Source: a virus. From it: a stretch of 55,877 nt of DNA. The stretch's first letter is position 1; each line of letters opens with the position of its first letter. Below are positions 1 through 10,220 of the stretch, one piece after another. The stretch lies in IMG/VR virus record IMGVR_UViG_3300031669_000035, positions 1-55,877 of that record, one strand, 5' to 3'. The notes beneath the pieces are model-generated. The model did not search any database. It saw only the letters and a list, made by a program, of their open reading frames with translations, and was not told where the DNA came from. The translations under genes were made by a program, and so were the position numbers.

Positions 1-3000
1 TTCTCTTCTGGCCCTTTTTTAGCTTTCTCTTTTTTTGGTTCAGCCTTTGGTTTTGCTTCACCCTCCGTCTTAACCTCTTTTACCGCACCTTTATCTTCTG
101 TCTTTTTAAAAGACTTTGCATGATCAGTTATTTCTCCTGCTATTTCATCAATATCTTCCTCCTGGAATTTATCTCCAAGAGAAGCTTTAAGCCTCTTTTT
201 AACCTCAGCAATAAGCTTCTGCCCCTGAAGACCTGTTTCTTCTACAATTCCTTCTGTAATCTTTTTTAAAGCATTGAAAGCTGATGGTTGGTTAAACATG
301 TTTGGAGCAATATTAGCTTTACCTCCAATAGCCTGTAGTAGTTCTTCAAATCCTTCAGCTATCTTTGCTTTGCCGATTATTGGTTTTGGTTCGGTTAATG
401 TTTTATCCTTTATAACATACTGTTCCTGCTTATTGCTTTTACCTTTCAACGGACCGTCAATGGTTATAAGTTTTACAACTTGAGCATCAGATTCGTTTAT
501 AGCTTTAATTTCAGCTTCACGATACTGTTTAGGAGTTAATCCTTTAGGGTTTATCTCTACAGTTTCTACTGTAGTTCCTTTAGGAATATTAAACTCTGCA
601 ACCCCATCTCCTTTATCAAACTTATCTGCAATAGTTTTATCTGTAGACCCGAATATACCTTCGGCTCCCTTATGAACATTTATCTCTTCACCAGATGGGC
701 CTTTCTTTCCTCCTTGTCCTTTGAATATTTTTATGTCCTCAGTTGTTGTTTCTGCTTTAGGTTTTTTAGTCTCTTTTGTTTCTAATACGGTTTCTTCACC
801 TTTGGTTTCTTTGGCTTTTGTTTCTTCGACATTTTCTTCAGTTTTTATAGCCTCTATCTCAGGCTTTGTTAATAAACCACTTGTTTCTAACGCTACAGAA
901 ACTTCAGGGGTCGGATTGTTTACATTAAGATTAACCTCGCCATCTTTTACAGATTTTACAAAGGCATCATCATTTAATCTATCGATAATTTCTGTTTCAG
1001 AAAAAAATTGGTCATTAACTTTATATTCAACACTACCTTCTTTTTCCTGTATAGAAACATTGTCAAGTTTAGTATCTAAATTTGTATCTTTCTGCTCTTC
1101 GAATACCATAGATATCTGACCATTAATAGCATCTATTTGAGTTTGTATTTCATCTCCTGCTTTTTGTGTAACAACATCATCAACAATAACATCCTTCTTG
1201 CTATCCATTAATTTCTTCTTATTGTAGACAAGATCAGCAAGTTCAATTCTTTTATCTTCGCTTATGTTTTTAGGTAATCCATCTACAACTTTCTTATATT
1301 CCGCTACCTTTTCAGTTACAGCTTCAAGCTCTCCTGGTTTCATTTTTTCAACAACCTCCGGCTTCGTTATGAATTCCTTGAATTTGTCTACATTGTTAGC
1401 AGCATTATATAAAGATTCAGACTCTAATCTATTTCCGCTTCTTATGCCTTTTGTAGAACCTATTCCAGACACTATAGATGTAAGTAATACCTGCTCTAAT
1501 ATCTCGTCCTGAGTAACCTCTAAATCGAAAGTGTCATCTTGATTCTTTTTATTAAACAAGTATTTCACACCCAAATCACCAGCAGTTTGCATTCCTTCCT
1601 GTATGTTTTCAGCAAGAACCTCTTTTGCCATAAACTTAGTCCCTTCTTTTATAGCTTTCTTCATGCTAACGCCATCTTTAACAGCTTCTACTACAAACTT
1701 AGTAAGTCCTTTTTTAGCTCCCTCACCGAAAATATAAGATTGTGGATTTATTAACTCTAAAGCTGAGGTTACTAATGAAGCTGAATTTGCAAAATTATTT
1801 GCTTCATCGTTAGACAACCCCAAAGATTTTGCTTCTTGATAATAATCATTTTGAGATAACGCAAATGAACTTGCTATCAATCCAGCTCCCTGAGATATTT
1901 TCTGAGATAATCCTGCTGATTCTAAAACAGAGCCTGCCGCACCTCCACCCCCAAGTAATGCATACATTTGAAATAATGTTTCTGATACTTTAGGGACAAG
2001 CTTCTCGGCTTTCAACTCTCCATTCTCTATTAACCCACCTTTTAAGTCTGTAGGAACCTTATATATGCTTCCTGCTTTCTCTGTATCAAAGAATCCTGTG
2101 GCCCAATCGGAAACAATTTCAGCCCCTCTTTCTGTTGCGTCATCATTAGATAACTGTTTAGCTTCGTTTGCTGCGAAATTTATAAGGTTTCCAACCATAT
2201 TAACAGAAGCTTTCCCTATAGGAGATACTACTTGATGGTATAATACATTTGCTCTTGCAGCGTCACCCTCAAATCCAAGAAGTAATGCTTTTGCTTTTGC
2301 TTGTTTATAATCTTCATCAACAGCTTCTTGAGCAAGTTTTTCATCGATAAGTTTTTTTCTGATTTCAGGATAATCATTAATAACATTTTTAAGCCTATTA
2401 TCAAGTCTTGATTTTTGACTCTCTAAAGCTTCTATATTGGATATGTCTTGGTCAGTTATATTATCAACACCTTTCGATATTATAGCATTCATTTTTGTAT
2501 CTATAATCTCACCCTGATGCAATAAAGCATCTTTCATGAAACTCATAGAGTTCTCACCTTTAAATGTAGTTGATTTTACCTGTAATTGTAAGTCTTTAAA
2601 TTTTTCAGGATCATTGTTGTATAAAAATGTAAGATAATCTTTTTTTACCTTGTCTGTATTTATGCCGAGTTCTACTGATTTTTGAAAGTCTTGCTCAGGA
2701 AATAATATTTTAGAATCAACATCAGCCTCCTCTTCGGTTTTACCACCTTGAATTAGCTCGTTTTTATACATATCTGCATTTGCAGTTTGTAAATTTTGAA
2801 GTATTCTTGGCGTATTAAAATCAGGAGTTACATCGAGTGGTTGTTGAGTCTCTGATTGCAATAGTAATTCACCCCTTGTTGGAGGAGGAACGATAGGAAC
2901 TTCGCCACCTGTTTTAACAGCTAAATCTTCTCCTGAAATAGCAAATGGAGTTTCAGTCTTTTGTAGTGCATCCGAAGTAGAACCTGCCAATTCTGATGTA

Positions 3001-3221
3001 GAACCAGCCGAATCCAACTGTGAAGGAGTATTCATAGTTGTAGATTCTACGCTTTGATTCAGTTGTGTCTGGTCTTTTTTTTTTAATAAAAAAGGATTGC
3101 CACCTTCTGAAATTTCAGTGGTAGATTCTATATTTGTTGTTTCGGTTGCTGGAGTAGAAACTATAGTTGCATCTTTTTTTGCTCCTAATACAAATGGATT
3201 GTTTTCGTTGTTTTCTGCCAT
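1..3221 (-). CDS. giant internal/ejected virion protein, C-terminus cut by window edge
   Basis: The frame opens at an ATG (3221) and stays open to the left edge, giving about 1,073 codons, so the C-terminus is missing. The first 110 residues are Ser/Thr/Asn-rich and carry NPFVL (residue 8) and NPFLL (residue 42). Residues about 120-330 are charged and helical, residues about 415-460 are Gly/Ala-rich and hydrophobic, and the tail is Lys/Glu-rich. Residues about 830-940 (FKGQGG... to ...QYVIKD) loosely resemble ADP-ribosyltransferase-like domains of phage polyvalent proteins; this is a weak inference without visible catalytic residues. It is the last gene of the structural operon, 6 bases after the 583-residue protein. 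Size and position after the tail hub fit a capsid cargo protein injected with the DNA. Confidence 0.75.
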   Translation of the reverse strand, partial: MAENNENNPFVLGAKKDATIVSTPATETTNIESTTEISEGGNPFLLKKKDQTQLNQSVESTTMNTPSQLDSAGSTSELAGSTSDALQKTETPFAISGEDLAVKTGGEVPIVPPPTRGELLLQSETQQPLDVTPDFNTPRILQNLQTANADMYKNELIQGGKTEEEADVDSKILFPEQDFQKSVELGINTDKVKKDYLTFLYNNDPEKFKDLQLQVKSTTFKGENSMSFMKDALLHQGEIIDTKMNAIISKGVDNITDQDISNIEALESQKSRLDNRLKNVINDYPEIRKKLIDEKLAQEAVDEDYKQAKAKALLLGFEGDAARANVLYHQVVSPIGKASVNMVGNLINFAANEAKQLSNDDATERGAEIVSDWATGFFDTEKAGSIYKVPTDLKGGLIENGELKAEKLVPKVSETLFQMYALLGGGGAAGSVLESAGLSQKISQGAGLIASSFALSQNDYYQEAKSLGLSNDEANNFANSASLVTSALELINPQSYIFGEGAKKGLTKFVVEAVKDGVSMKKAIKEGTKFMAKEVLAENIQEGMQTAGDLGVKYLFNKKNQDDTFDLEVTQDEILEQVLLTSIVSGIGSTKGIRSGNRLESESLYNAANNVDKFKEFITKPEVVEKMKPGELEAVTEKVAEYKKVVDGLPKNISEDKRIELADLVYNKKKLMDSKKDVIVDDVVTQKAGDEIQTQIDAINGQISMVFEEQKDTNLDTKLDNVSIQEKEGSVEYKVNDQFFSETEIIDRLNDDAFVKSVKDGEVNLNVNNPTPEVSVALETSGLLTKPEIEAIKTEENVEETKAKETKGEETVLETKETKKPKAETTTEDIKIFKGQGGKKGPSGEEINVHKGAEGIFGSTDKTIADKFDKGDGVAEFNIPKGTTVETVEINPKGLTPKQYREAEIKAINESDAQVVKLITIDGPLKGKSNKQEQYVIKDKTLTEPKPIIGKAKIAEGFEELLQAIGGKANIAPNMFNQPSAFNALKKITEGIVEETGLQGQKLIAEVKKRLKASLGDKFQEEDIDEIAGEITDHAKSFKKTEDKGAVKEVKTEGEAKPKAEPKKEKAKKGPEE

Positions 3222-3227
3222 GATTTA

Positions 3228-4979
3228 TTACCTCTTTCTTTGTGCTGATTCTTTTTTTCTTTTTGCTGACCCTAAAAATTGTTCTGAATTTATTATATCT
3301 CTGGCTTCATCATTAAGCACTATATCATTTCCTTCTTTAGATAACTCGTTAACAAACTCGTCAACATCTTCAAGTCCTGACTGATTAAATGCATCAAGGA
3401 ATTGACCTCTTACGTTTGAATTATCAACCAATAGCTTGTTTCTTTTAACTCCAGAAGACACATTATCAAAAGCATCAACTGAAAGCTTAGCATCTTTTGA
3501 TAAACCTCCTATAGACCCTTTAACATTATCGTAGTCAACAGTAACATCCTCGACAGACTCAACATCTTTACCTGTTGGTCCTTTTGTTTTTGTTGTTATT
3601 TGACCTCTTCCTACATTTCTTGTTATACCGTCAGCTCCTGTTATCGTACTGAATTCGACAACAGTAAAATCTGATATCCCTTTTCTGGTAGTAAGCTTAC
3701 CATCGTCCCCTAAGACAATTAAACCATCAATTTTAACAGGTTTGTCTTGTGTTGCTTTTGACACAGGTACTGATATTGATGTCTGGTATTGGTTTCCTCC
3801 AACATTCAAAATCTTTGGTTCTTTTGACACAGGAACATCTTCTATCTTGTTGTAGCCATCTCCTTGTTTAGGTTTGTTTTTAACGGTAGCCGTTCTTTTA
3901 TCAACTTTACCTTTAAGAGCCATTATTCTATCGAATATTTGGTCTTCAGTTATTTCTCTATTTCTAAATGAAGCATTTTGCTTAATAGCCTTAGCTTGTG
4001 CTCTTGCCCCTTTAGAAAAGTCTTCTTGATACCTTGTAGTCTGTAAATAGTTGTCACCCCTATCTATTGCACCTGCTGTTTGAAGTATTTCTCCTTCTAT
4101 ATTTTTTAAAGTCTCGTTGTCTTTAAAATACTGGTCAACAGATTGAGATGTTTGAAGTTCGTTTAATTTATCTCTAAAACTTGCAGCCCCGAAAGCATCA
4201 CCTCCTGTAAATTTACCGCTAAGGTTTTTAAATTCACTATGAAGCTTTAAGGTATCATCAGACACATATTGGTCTCCCTCTTCAATAGCTTTTTCTACTT
4301 CAGCATTTAAATCTACAACTTGGTCAACCTCTCCTGCTAATATTTCAAGATTGTCCATTTGCTGAGCAAATTCCCTACCTATTTTTGTAGATGGGCTCGT
4401 TAATGCAGCCATTGCAGCTTCCCTACTACCATATTGCTCTTCAGCTCTTTTTATAAAAATATCTGTAAAATCATTAGCTGTGCTAACTAAGTTTTGATTA
4501 AATCTTGGATCCTTCGATAATGCAGGTTTTTTTAATTTGAATCTACCTAAGTCTTCAGCTCTTTTTAATGCTGCTTTTTGCTGTGCCTCTCTACGTCTTT
4601 CAAGTGCTGCAAATGGAATGTAACCACCACCACCAACGTAAATACCTCTTGAACCTGTTAATTGACCTGAAGTACTACCTACCTGAAGAGGCTGGTTATA
4701 TCCTGGCATAAACATTTCATTAGTAGCACCTGCAATAGCCGGATCTTGACCTCCAAGAGGATTTATTTGATTTTGAATAAATTGAACGTCAGAATCTGGA
4801 GTCATACTGCCTGCTGGGGAATACTGACCTATAGTTGCATTGTCTATATTGTTTTCTACAGCATTTCCATTACTGTTTGGAGGCAAGATAAATTCATTAG
4901 GATTCAGCACTTCATCATTATTAGATGGTGCTGCAACATATTGATTCTCATTAATTAATGTCTCGTCTTGTAATGCCAT
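3228..4979 (-). CDS. putative internal virion (cargo) protein, 583 aa
   Basis: No recognised domain. The first 120 residues are Asn/Gln/Pro/Gly-rich. Residues about 140-360 are charged and helical (Arg/Lys/Glu/Gln), and the C-terminus ends in a basic run (KRKKESAQRKR). Around residue 255 it contains GKFTGGDAFGA, a motif shared with the neighbouring 258-residue protein (GKFTGGDVGAT), which suggests a common role or docking signal. It lies between that protein and the giant virion protein with gaps of 6-10 bases, so all three are co-transcribed. By analogy with crAss-like and P22-like phages this is where ejected internal proteins are encoded; function is inferred from place only. Confidence 0.75.
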   Translation of the reverse strand: MALQDETLINENQYVAAPSNNDEVLNPNEFILPPNSNGNAVENNIDNATIGQYSPAGSMTPDSDVQFIQNQINPLGGQDPAIAGATNEMFMPGYNQPLQVGSTSGQLTGSRGIYVGGGGYIPFAALERRREAQQKAALKRAEDLGRFKLKKPALSKDPRFNQNLVSTANDFTDIFIKRAEEQYGSREAAMAALTSPSTKIGREFAQQMDNLEILAGEVDQVVDLNAEVEKAIEEGDQYVSDDTLKLHSEFKNLSGKFTGGDAFGAASFRDKLNELQTSQSVDQYFKDNETLKNIEGEILQTAGAIDRGDNYLQTTRYQEDFSKGARAQAKAIKQNASFRNREITEDQIFDRIMALKGKVDKRTATVKNKPKQGDGYNKIEDVPVSKEPKILNVGGNQYQTSISVPVSKATQDKPVKIDGLIVLGDDGKLTTRKGISDFTVVEFSTITGADGITRNVGRGQITTKTKGPTGKDVESVEDVTVDYDNVKGSIGGLSKDAKLSVDAFDNVSSGVKRNKLLVDNSNVRGQFLDAFNQSGLEDVDEFVNELSKEGNDIVLNDEARDIINSEQFLGSAKRKKESAQRKR

Positions 4980-4989
4980 TTCCTAATTG

Positions 4990-5766
4990 TTATAATTGAA
5001 ACCCATTTCCTAATTGCTGAAAACCTGGGTTGCCTCCGTTTGATATTCCTTGTTGAAATTGTCCTCCCATATCTCCTACTTGCAAAGGGGGAGCTACAGG
5101 TAATTGTGTTTGTCCAAGGCTATTCATTCCATCTATAGGAGATTGACCTACTCCAGGAACAGAACTTGCCCCATCGCCAACTTGACTATTACCACCACCA
5201 CCAATTAAAGCAGGCAGTGTAGCTATTGTTCCTGATATAGCTGTGTTTAACAACTTGTCTGACTGAGCATTTTTTGCTCTTGCAGTATCTTGAGTATTAA
5301 TTCCAAGCTCTAATTTTCTTTGTGCTATTCTATTTCCTAACTGAGATTGTAAGTTCTCAAAGAAAGGTAATCTTTGTTGAGATTGAGCAAAAGCACTGTT
5401 TATATTTTTGCCTGTATTCCTTTGTGCTCTTAAGAATCCAGAAAGTGTTGCACCAACATCACCACCAGTGAATTTACCAAGCTGTCCTTTTGTTGTTTCT
5501 CCTGTTTTCTTTATTTCAGATATGTTCATCTGAGTTAAAGGGTCTCTACCTTGTGATATTTGATCTCTTGTTTGCTGAATCTCTTTCATTCTTGCCACTT
5601 GAGCAGGGTCTGCCATTGGAACTTCAGGCTCACTCTGTCTTGCTTTCCCTATTAATCCACCAGCTATACCTCCAAGTCCAGCTCCAAGCTGAGCTCCTAA
5701 TGGACCGCCTACAGCCATTCCTATGCCTGTTCCTGCTAATGATCCTATTTGTGATTCTAAAGCCAT
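4990..5766 (-). CDS. putative small ejection protein, glycine-zipper N-terminus
   Basis: The N-terminal 45 residues are a Gly/Ala/Leu-rich glycine-zipper hairpin (GTGIGMAVGGPLGAQLG...), a pattern typical of small phage proteins that insert into membranes during genome ejection. A polar helical middle contains GKFTGGD near residue 95, shared with the next gene. A second hydrophobic stretch lies around residue 180 (AISGTIATLPALIGGGG), and the C-terminus is Gln/Gly-rich. A TATATTTG -7 box lies 21 bases upstream of the ATG, so this and the following cargo genes may also be expressed from a separate late promoter. Confidence 0.7.
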   Translation of the reverse strand: MALESQIGSLAGTGIGMAVGGPLGAQLGAGLGGIAGGLIGKARQSEPEVPMADPAQVARMKEIQQTRDQISQGRDPLTQMNISEIKKTGETTKGQLGKFTGGDVGATLSGFLRAQRNTGKNINSAFAQSQQRLPFFENLQSQLGNRIAQRKLELGINTQDTARAKNAQSDKLLNTAISGTIATLPALIGGGGNSQVGDGASSVPGVGQSPIDGMNSLGQTQLPVAPPLQVGDMGGQFQQGISNGGNPGFQQLGNGFQL

Positions 5767-5786
5767 AATTTATTCTGTTAGATTAG

Positions 5787-5794
5787 CAAATATA
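5787..5794 (-). promoter_or_regulatory. Bacteroidetes-type -7 box (TATATTTG)
   Basis: TATATTTG on the minus strand lies in the 41-base gap between the tail hub gene and the ejection protein gene. It matches the TAnnTTTG -7 consensus. I do not see a clear -33 TTG. Confidence 0.45.
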
Positions 5795-5807
5795 ACTATT
5801 TTTTTTA

Positions 5808-8800
5808 TTACTTAATAATCTTATATTGTATAGTTGTTGTTACAACCTTAAAATCTTCTGGTTTGTTATGTACAACTCTTACTATTAAGCATCTTTCTTG
5901 AACTCTATCTCTATTAGGTGATACAATAGCATCTTTTCTTCCTATGAATTGCTCCCATCCATCGTATTGCTTTAAGAATAGTGTTCCTTGTGTAAACTGA
6001 CTAAGAGAGCATAATAAAGTCATGTCTTGATCATAAAACTCTATTGATGTTGGTTTCATCTCCCCTCTAACTCCTGATTGAACTCCAATTCTTATAAACT
6101 CCTTTTCAAGAGATATATTACCTGGAGAAAAAGCTGTCGTTAATTCATAAATTATATTTGCATTATTTATTACATAACCCTTGTCAAGCTCAAAAGTCTG
6201 AAGATCTCTTGCTCCGAAAATTTTATTTTCAGACATGTAATACTTGTCAAATCTATAATCAAAAGACCCTTCCCATAAGGCATTCTCAGAGCCATAAACA
6301 AAAAGCTCTCTTGATTTATTGTTTGAATCCTCTATATCAATCCAGTATTCATTATTGTTTGGATTTATAAATCCAGAAAGCTTACCTCCGTAGCCAGGAG
6401 CTAATCCTTTTAAAAATGGACTCAATCTGCTTAGATATTTATTTCTACCAATATCTTTTATTTGATTGTCAGATAGTGAATATACAGATTGCCTATTTGG
6501 GAAGTATAAAACTTCAACTTCGACAGACCCTGTTTCTGTAGGCATACTTATAGTTCCTTCACCCATACCTCTCCACATCTCATCTGTAGAACCAATATTC
6601 TTACTCAACCAATACTCTCCTGAAATAAACTCATCTACATTTGTTGTGGTTAAGTCATTTGCATCTATATTTGAAAGTATAGCTTTTTTAGTAAGCAATA
6701 AGCATACTCCTTTATTTGTTATAGCATATAGATTTTCACCTTTACCTCCAGTTGTAGCGTCCCAAGCCTTTTTTATAGCTCCTTGGTCATCAGCAATGTC
6801 TATCCTATTTGTACTTGTGAATGTTTTTAATCCAGGAGAATCTTGCACATTTACAGCTCTTGGTAAGCTCCACACAACTGCAGTACAAAAATCATTATTT
6901 TCAGTAAACCCAAATTCAGGCTTACTAAAATATTGAATAGGACCATCGTAAGAATAATCAATATTCATATTTTGCTTGAACCTAAAACCACCATAATTGA
7001 ATATTGAAGACTCTCCAATGCCATAATCTTCAAAATATTCTGGATATACTGTTGTAGGTGGGTACCTATGAGGCCTCATTACGTAGTTTATCGTTGGGTA
7101 TGATTGATTATCTGGGTTTTGATTTGAGTTTTTAGCATAATTAACAGCGAGCCTTGTCTCTCCTGCAAACATAATAAGCAACTGTCTTATGTAGCTTAGC
7201 CTCATTGATGAATCTTGACCAACACCATTAAATCCTGAAGAAAAGTCTAATTTATTTACAGGCTCATAATATCTTGGGTTTGTATTGTATCTATCGAATG
7301 GGAAACCTGTATTTAATATGAATTGATTTGCAGGATTGAAATCATCAGGATCATCTGTAGTTCTATCTATTGGACAGAAAACATTCTCAGCAACAACACT
7401 ATCGCCTCCAAAAACCTGAATAGGTCTTCTATCATCATATCTTACAGTTATAAAATCATCTGCTGTCGGATAATAAGAAGGCACATTAAATTCTAATGTG
7501 AAATTCCTATTATTTGTATTTGTATGAGTGTATAATCCGACAACTTGAACTCCTGGTTCTGGAACATAAAATCCATTTGAAATAATATCATTAGTTATAT
7601 TTGTTATTTCCAAAGGTGTTTTATAGGTTACATTCATCCATGTTTTAGAAACACCTAAAGAGTCAACCATATAAACATAAGAAAAGAATCCAGCAAAAGA
7701 TCCTGATGGCGACAAATCAGGAATACAATCTTCCCATCTCTCATCAACAAGTTCAAATGATTGGTCTGGAGTTGAATCTCCAATACCTATTATGCTCTCT
7801 ATTTTTTGAAAATGACCTGTAGATTTATAATTTTCTACATTTTTATCTCTTATTTCAGCACCTGTGTTTATTATATTTATAATATAAAATGGTTCATGCC
7901 ACTGTCTTGTATTTGGATCATCAAAATCTTTTGTAATTGCCGTATCTCTAATATAAACATCCTCATCAAGCTCTAAATCTATAACGCTACTTCTTCCCTC
8001 TCCTCTTATTAGTGCTGATTTTAACTTTATCTCTTTGTTTCCGTTACCACCAAAAACACCACCTGAAGCAGGGTCTGCATTTCTATATTTATTATGTGCA
8101 ACATAATTTTTACCTCCAGAAGGAACTCCCATGCCGGCCCACTCACCACAATTAATCTGCCCCTCATCATGAAGCACCCTTGCATAGGTTATCATATCCA
8201 AGCTCCTGTCGTCTGTTAATCCTTTTTCAAAGCTATACACATTAGAAAAGAACCCTAATGGAGATACAAGCTGAACACTATAATCTTCTGGATTTGCAAC
8301 TATGTCATTTATTAATGAAGAATCTTGAAAAGCTAAATCTCCAGTATAAAACCAAAACTTATTCTTAGCTTTTGTCGGTAGTGCTGTTGTTATACCTAAA
8401 CCTCCAACAACCGGTGTTATTGCTCCAGGAGTTAATGAATAAACACCTATACCTTGAGCAAGAACTCTTTTTGCAGGATCTGTTCTTACTACTGAAAAAC
8501 CTTTAGACCATGTTGGTAGATTTTTAACACCACCGACAGCAAGCCCCATAGTATAGTAATTTGGTGCGTAAGCAAGTGGGTCATAATTGTCAAAAGCACC
8601 ACTACGATAAGCACCTATATTTATTCTGTACTCCTGCCCTCTTAAGTCTGTATCAGATTTTGATACTGGACGCATAGGCAAATACCCAAGCTCATTACAT
8701 TGAACCTGAGACCCAAATATAGGAGGTAGAGGGCAGAATGGTAGTGTAACTGCAGAAAGGGTCTTATTACCCTGTATAATTATATTTTTAAATGCACATA

Positions 8801-10217
8801 GGTCTGTTTTTCTTGTTGCATTCTCATTATCAAAAACCTCGAATGTTTGGTCTACAGAACCTGTAACTGTTGCTGTAGTTGGGGCACCTAAGTAAGAATA
8901 TGTTTTTGAATCAGTAGAAAGTGGGTCTCTTCTGTTTGGAAATTCATAATTCTTAAATCCAGGTATAGCTTTTGAAAAACTTGTATCAGCACCAGACCCA
9001 AATACAGTAACTGCAAACCCATATCTTTCTCCACCAATATATCTTTTATTATATGCGTGATTATAAGGGTCTTTAAATCCTGATTTAAATAGTTTTTTAA
9101 CAACAGGGATAGCGTTTTCTGTACCTATTTTTTCGAAAGTTATGTTATCAATATTTCTTGATTCGAAACCAACATTCATTAAAACAAGTCTTTTATCATG
9201 ATATCTTATTGCTTTAGCTCTATTTATTATAGCTAAATCATTTATTTCATCCTCCTCAGTTATTGCATCGTCAACATTTGAATCTACAGGGTCTATAAAT
9301 TCTCTTACAGATATCTCTCCATCCGATATATCTATTTTAGCAATAATAAAAGAATCTGGAGTTATTACGTTTGAAAGCTCTTGATTATAAGATTGCCTTC
9401 TTATTTCTAAGAAGTCAAAATTAGAAGAATTGTTTACTCTAAATTTTAACTTTATACCATAGTTAGATCCTGATAGAACATTAGAGTCACCACCAATAGT
9501 CATCGAGCCAGGATATACATTTCCTGATAAATCAAGGTTTTCCACAACAGGAATAGGAGGCGTGGAAGGAGTCCAGTTTGTTCTATCTCCGTCAACAGTT
9601 ACATATCTTAAAGAATAAACGTATGAGCCTATTGGTAGTCCATTACTACCACCAACATTAACAAGACTATCAAATACCGGTATATTTAAAGGGTTATCTA
9701 AATTTACAGTGTATAATGAAGGATTATAGTTTGAAAAATATTTATCAGGATTCGTAACCAACGAATCAATCATGTCTTGAATATTATAAATCAATGGAGG
9801 TGTGTTGTTGTCTGTTATAAAAACTTCACCACCAACACAACTTTCATTTTTATCTATTTGTAAAGGGAAATCAACTAAAAATGGTAATTTGTCAGACTTT
9901 GAAACTATTACTCCGTCAATAGTAATAATAGGATCCTCAACACCTGTTTTTTCAACCCAAACCTCAAATTTCTTATTATTTACAGATGCTGTCCCTATGC
10001 ATTCATATATTCCTGTAGCTACATTGGAATGTACTAATTGCTCTCCTTTTATCTTTTCTGCAGCAGCTCTCTCGCTTTTTATTGAAGAAACTCTTAAATT
10101 ACGCCCATCAAGATACTCGCCACTCTTAGAGCTTGCTCCAAGAATTTCTTTATCTACATCTTGATTCGCACCTCTATCATTAGAGCGTACTTCTTTTGGG
10201 TGGTTTTCTTGTTTCAT
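5808..10217 (-). CDS. tail hub/muzzle ('stabilization') protein, crAss-like
   Basis: This is the largest complete gene, 1469 residues, beta-rich and full of Asn, Gly, Tyr and Pro, as expected of a podovirus tail hub. The N-terminus has NDRGANQDVDKEILGA and YLDGRNLRVSS, then repeated strand-rich modules (for example GLPIGSYVYSLRYVTVDGDRTNWTPS around residue 200). Its place immediately after three ring proteins matches the muzzle/stabilization protein of crAss-like phages, a role assigned from memory of that order. The start overlaps nothing; the preceding ring gene ends three bases upstream. It probably forms the distal end of the short tail that contacts the cell surface. Confidence 0.75.
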   Translation of the reverse strand: MKQENHPKEVRSNDRGANQDVDKEILGASSKSGEYLDGRNLRVSSIKSERAAAEKIKGEQLVHSNVATGIYECIGTASVNNKKFEVWVEKTGVEDPIITIDGVIVSKSDKLPFLVDFPLQIDKNESCVGGEVFITDNNTPPLIYNIQDMIDSLVTNPDKYFSNYNPSLYTVNLDNPLNIPVFDSLVNVGGSNGLPIGSYVYSLRYVTVDGDRTNWTPSTPPIPVVENLDLSGNVYPGSMTIGGDSNVLSGSNYGIKLKFRVNNSSNFDFLEIRRQSYNQELSNVITPDSFIIAKIDISDGEISVREFIDPVDSNVDDAITEEDEINDLAIINRAKAIRYHDKRLVLMNVGFESRNIDNITFEKIGTENAIPVVKKLFKSGFKDPYNHAYNKRYIGGERYGFAVTVFGSGADTSFSKAIPGFKNYEFPNRRDPLSTDSKTYSYLGAPTTATVTGSVDQTFEVFDNENATRKTDLCAFKNIIIQGNKTLSAVTLPFCPLPPIFGSQVQCNELGYLPMRPVSKSDTDLRGQEYRINIGAYRSGAFDNYDPLAYAPNYYTMGLAVGGVKNLPTWSKGFSVVRTDPAKRVLAQGIGVYSLTPGAITPVVGGLGITTALPTKAKNKFWFYTGDLAFQDSSLINDIVANPEDYSVQLVSPLGFFSNVYSFEKGLTDDRSLDMITYARVLHDEGQINCGEWAGMGVPSGGKNYVAHNKYRNADPASGGVFGGNGNKEIKLKSALIRGEGRSSVIDLELDEDVYIRDTAITKDFDDPNTRQWHEPFYIINIINTGAEIRDKNVENYKSTGHFQKIESIIGIGDSTPDQSFELVDERWEDCIPDLSPSGSFAGFFSYVYMVDSLGVSKTWMNVTYKTPLEITNITNDIISNGFYVPEPGVQVVGLYTHTNTNNRNFTLEFNVPSYYPTADDFITVRYDDRRPIQVFGGDSVVAENVFCPIDRTTDDPDDFNPANQFILNTGFPFDRYNTNPRYYEPVNKLDFSSGFNGVGQDSSMRLSYIRQLLIMFAGETRLAVNYAKNSNQNPDNQSYPTINYVMRPHRYPPTTVYPEYFEDYGIGESSIFNYGGFRFKQNMNIDYSYDGPIQYFSKPEFGFTENNDFCTAVVWSLPRAVNVQDSPGLKTFTSTNRIDIADDQGAIKKAWDATTGGKGENLYAITNKGVCLLLTKKAILSNIDANDLTTTNVDEFISGEYWLSKNIGSTDEMWRGMGEGTISMPTETGSVEVEVLYFPNRQSVYSLSDNQIKDIGRNKYLSRLSPFLKGLAPGYGGKLSGFINPNNNEYWIDIEDSNNKSRELFVYGSENALWEGSFDYRFDKYYMSENKIFGARDLQTFELDKGYVINNANIIYELTTAFSPGNISLEKEFIRIGVQSGVRGEMKPTSIEFYDQDMTLLCSLSQFTQGTLFLKQYDGWEQFIGRKDAIVSPNRDRVQERCLIVRVVHNKPEDFKVVTTTIQYKIIK

Positions 10218-10220
10218 TTT

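Noticed and set aside
721-1119. Plus-strand ORFs opposite the late genes (for example 721-1119, 6466-6936, 9802-10164)
   Set aside because: Antisense shadows of confident minus-strand genes, Ser/Ph-rich and without context.
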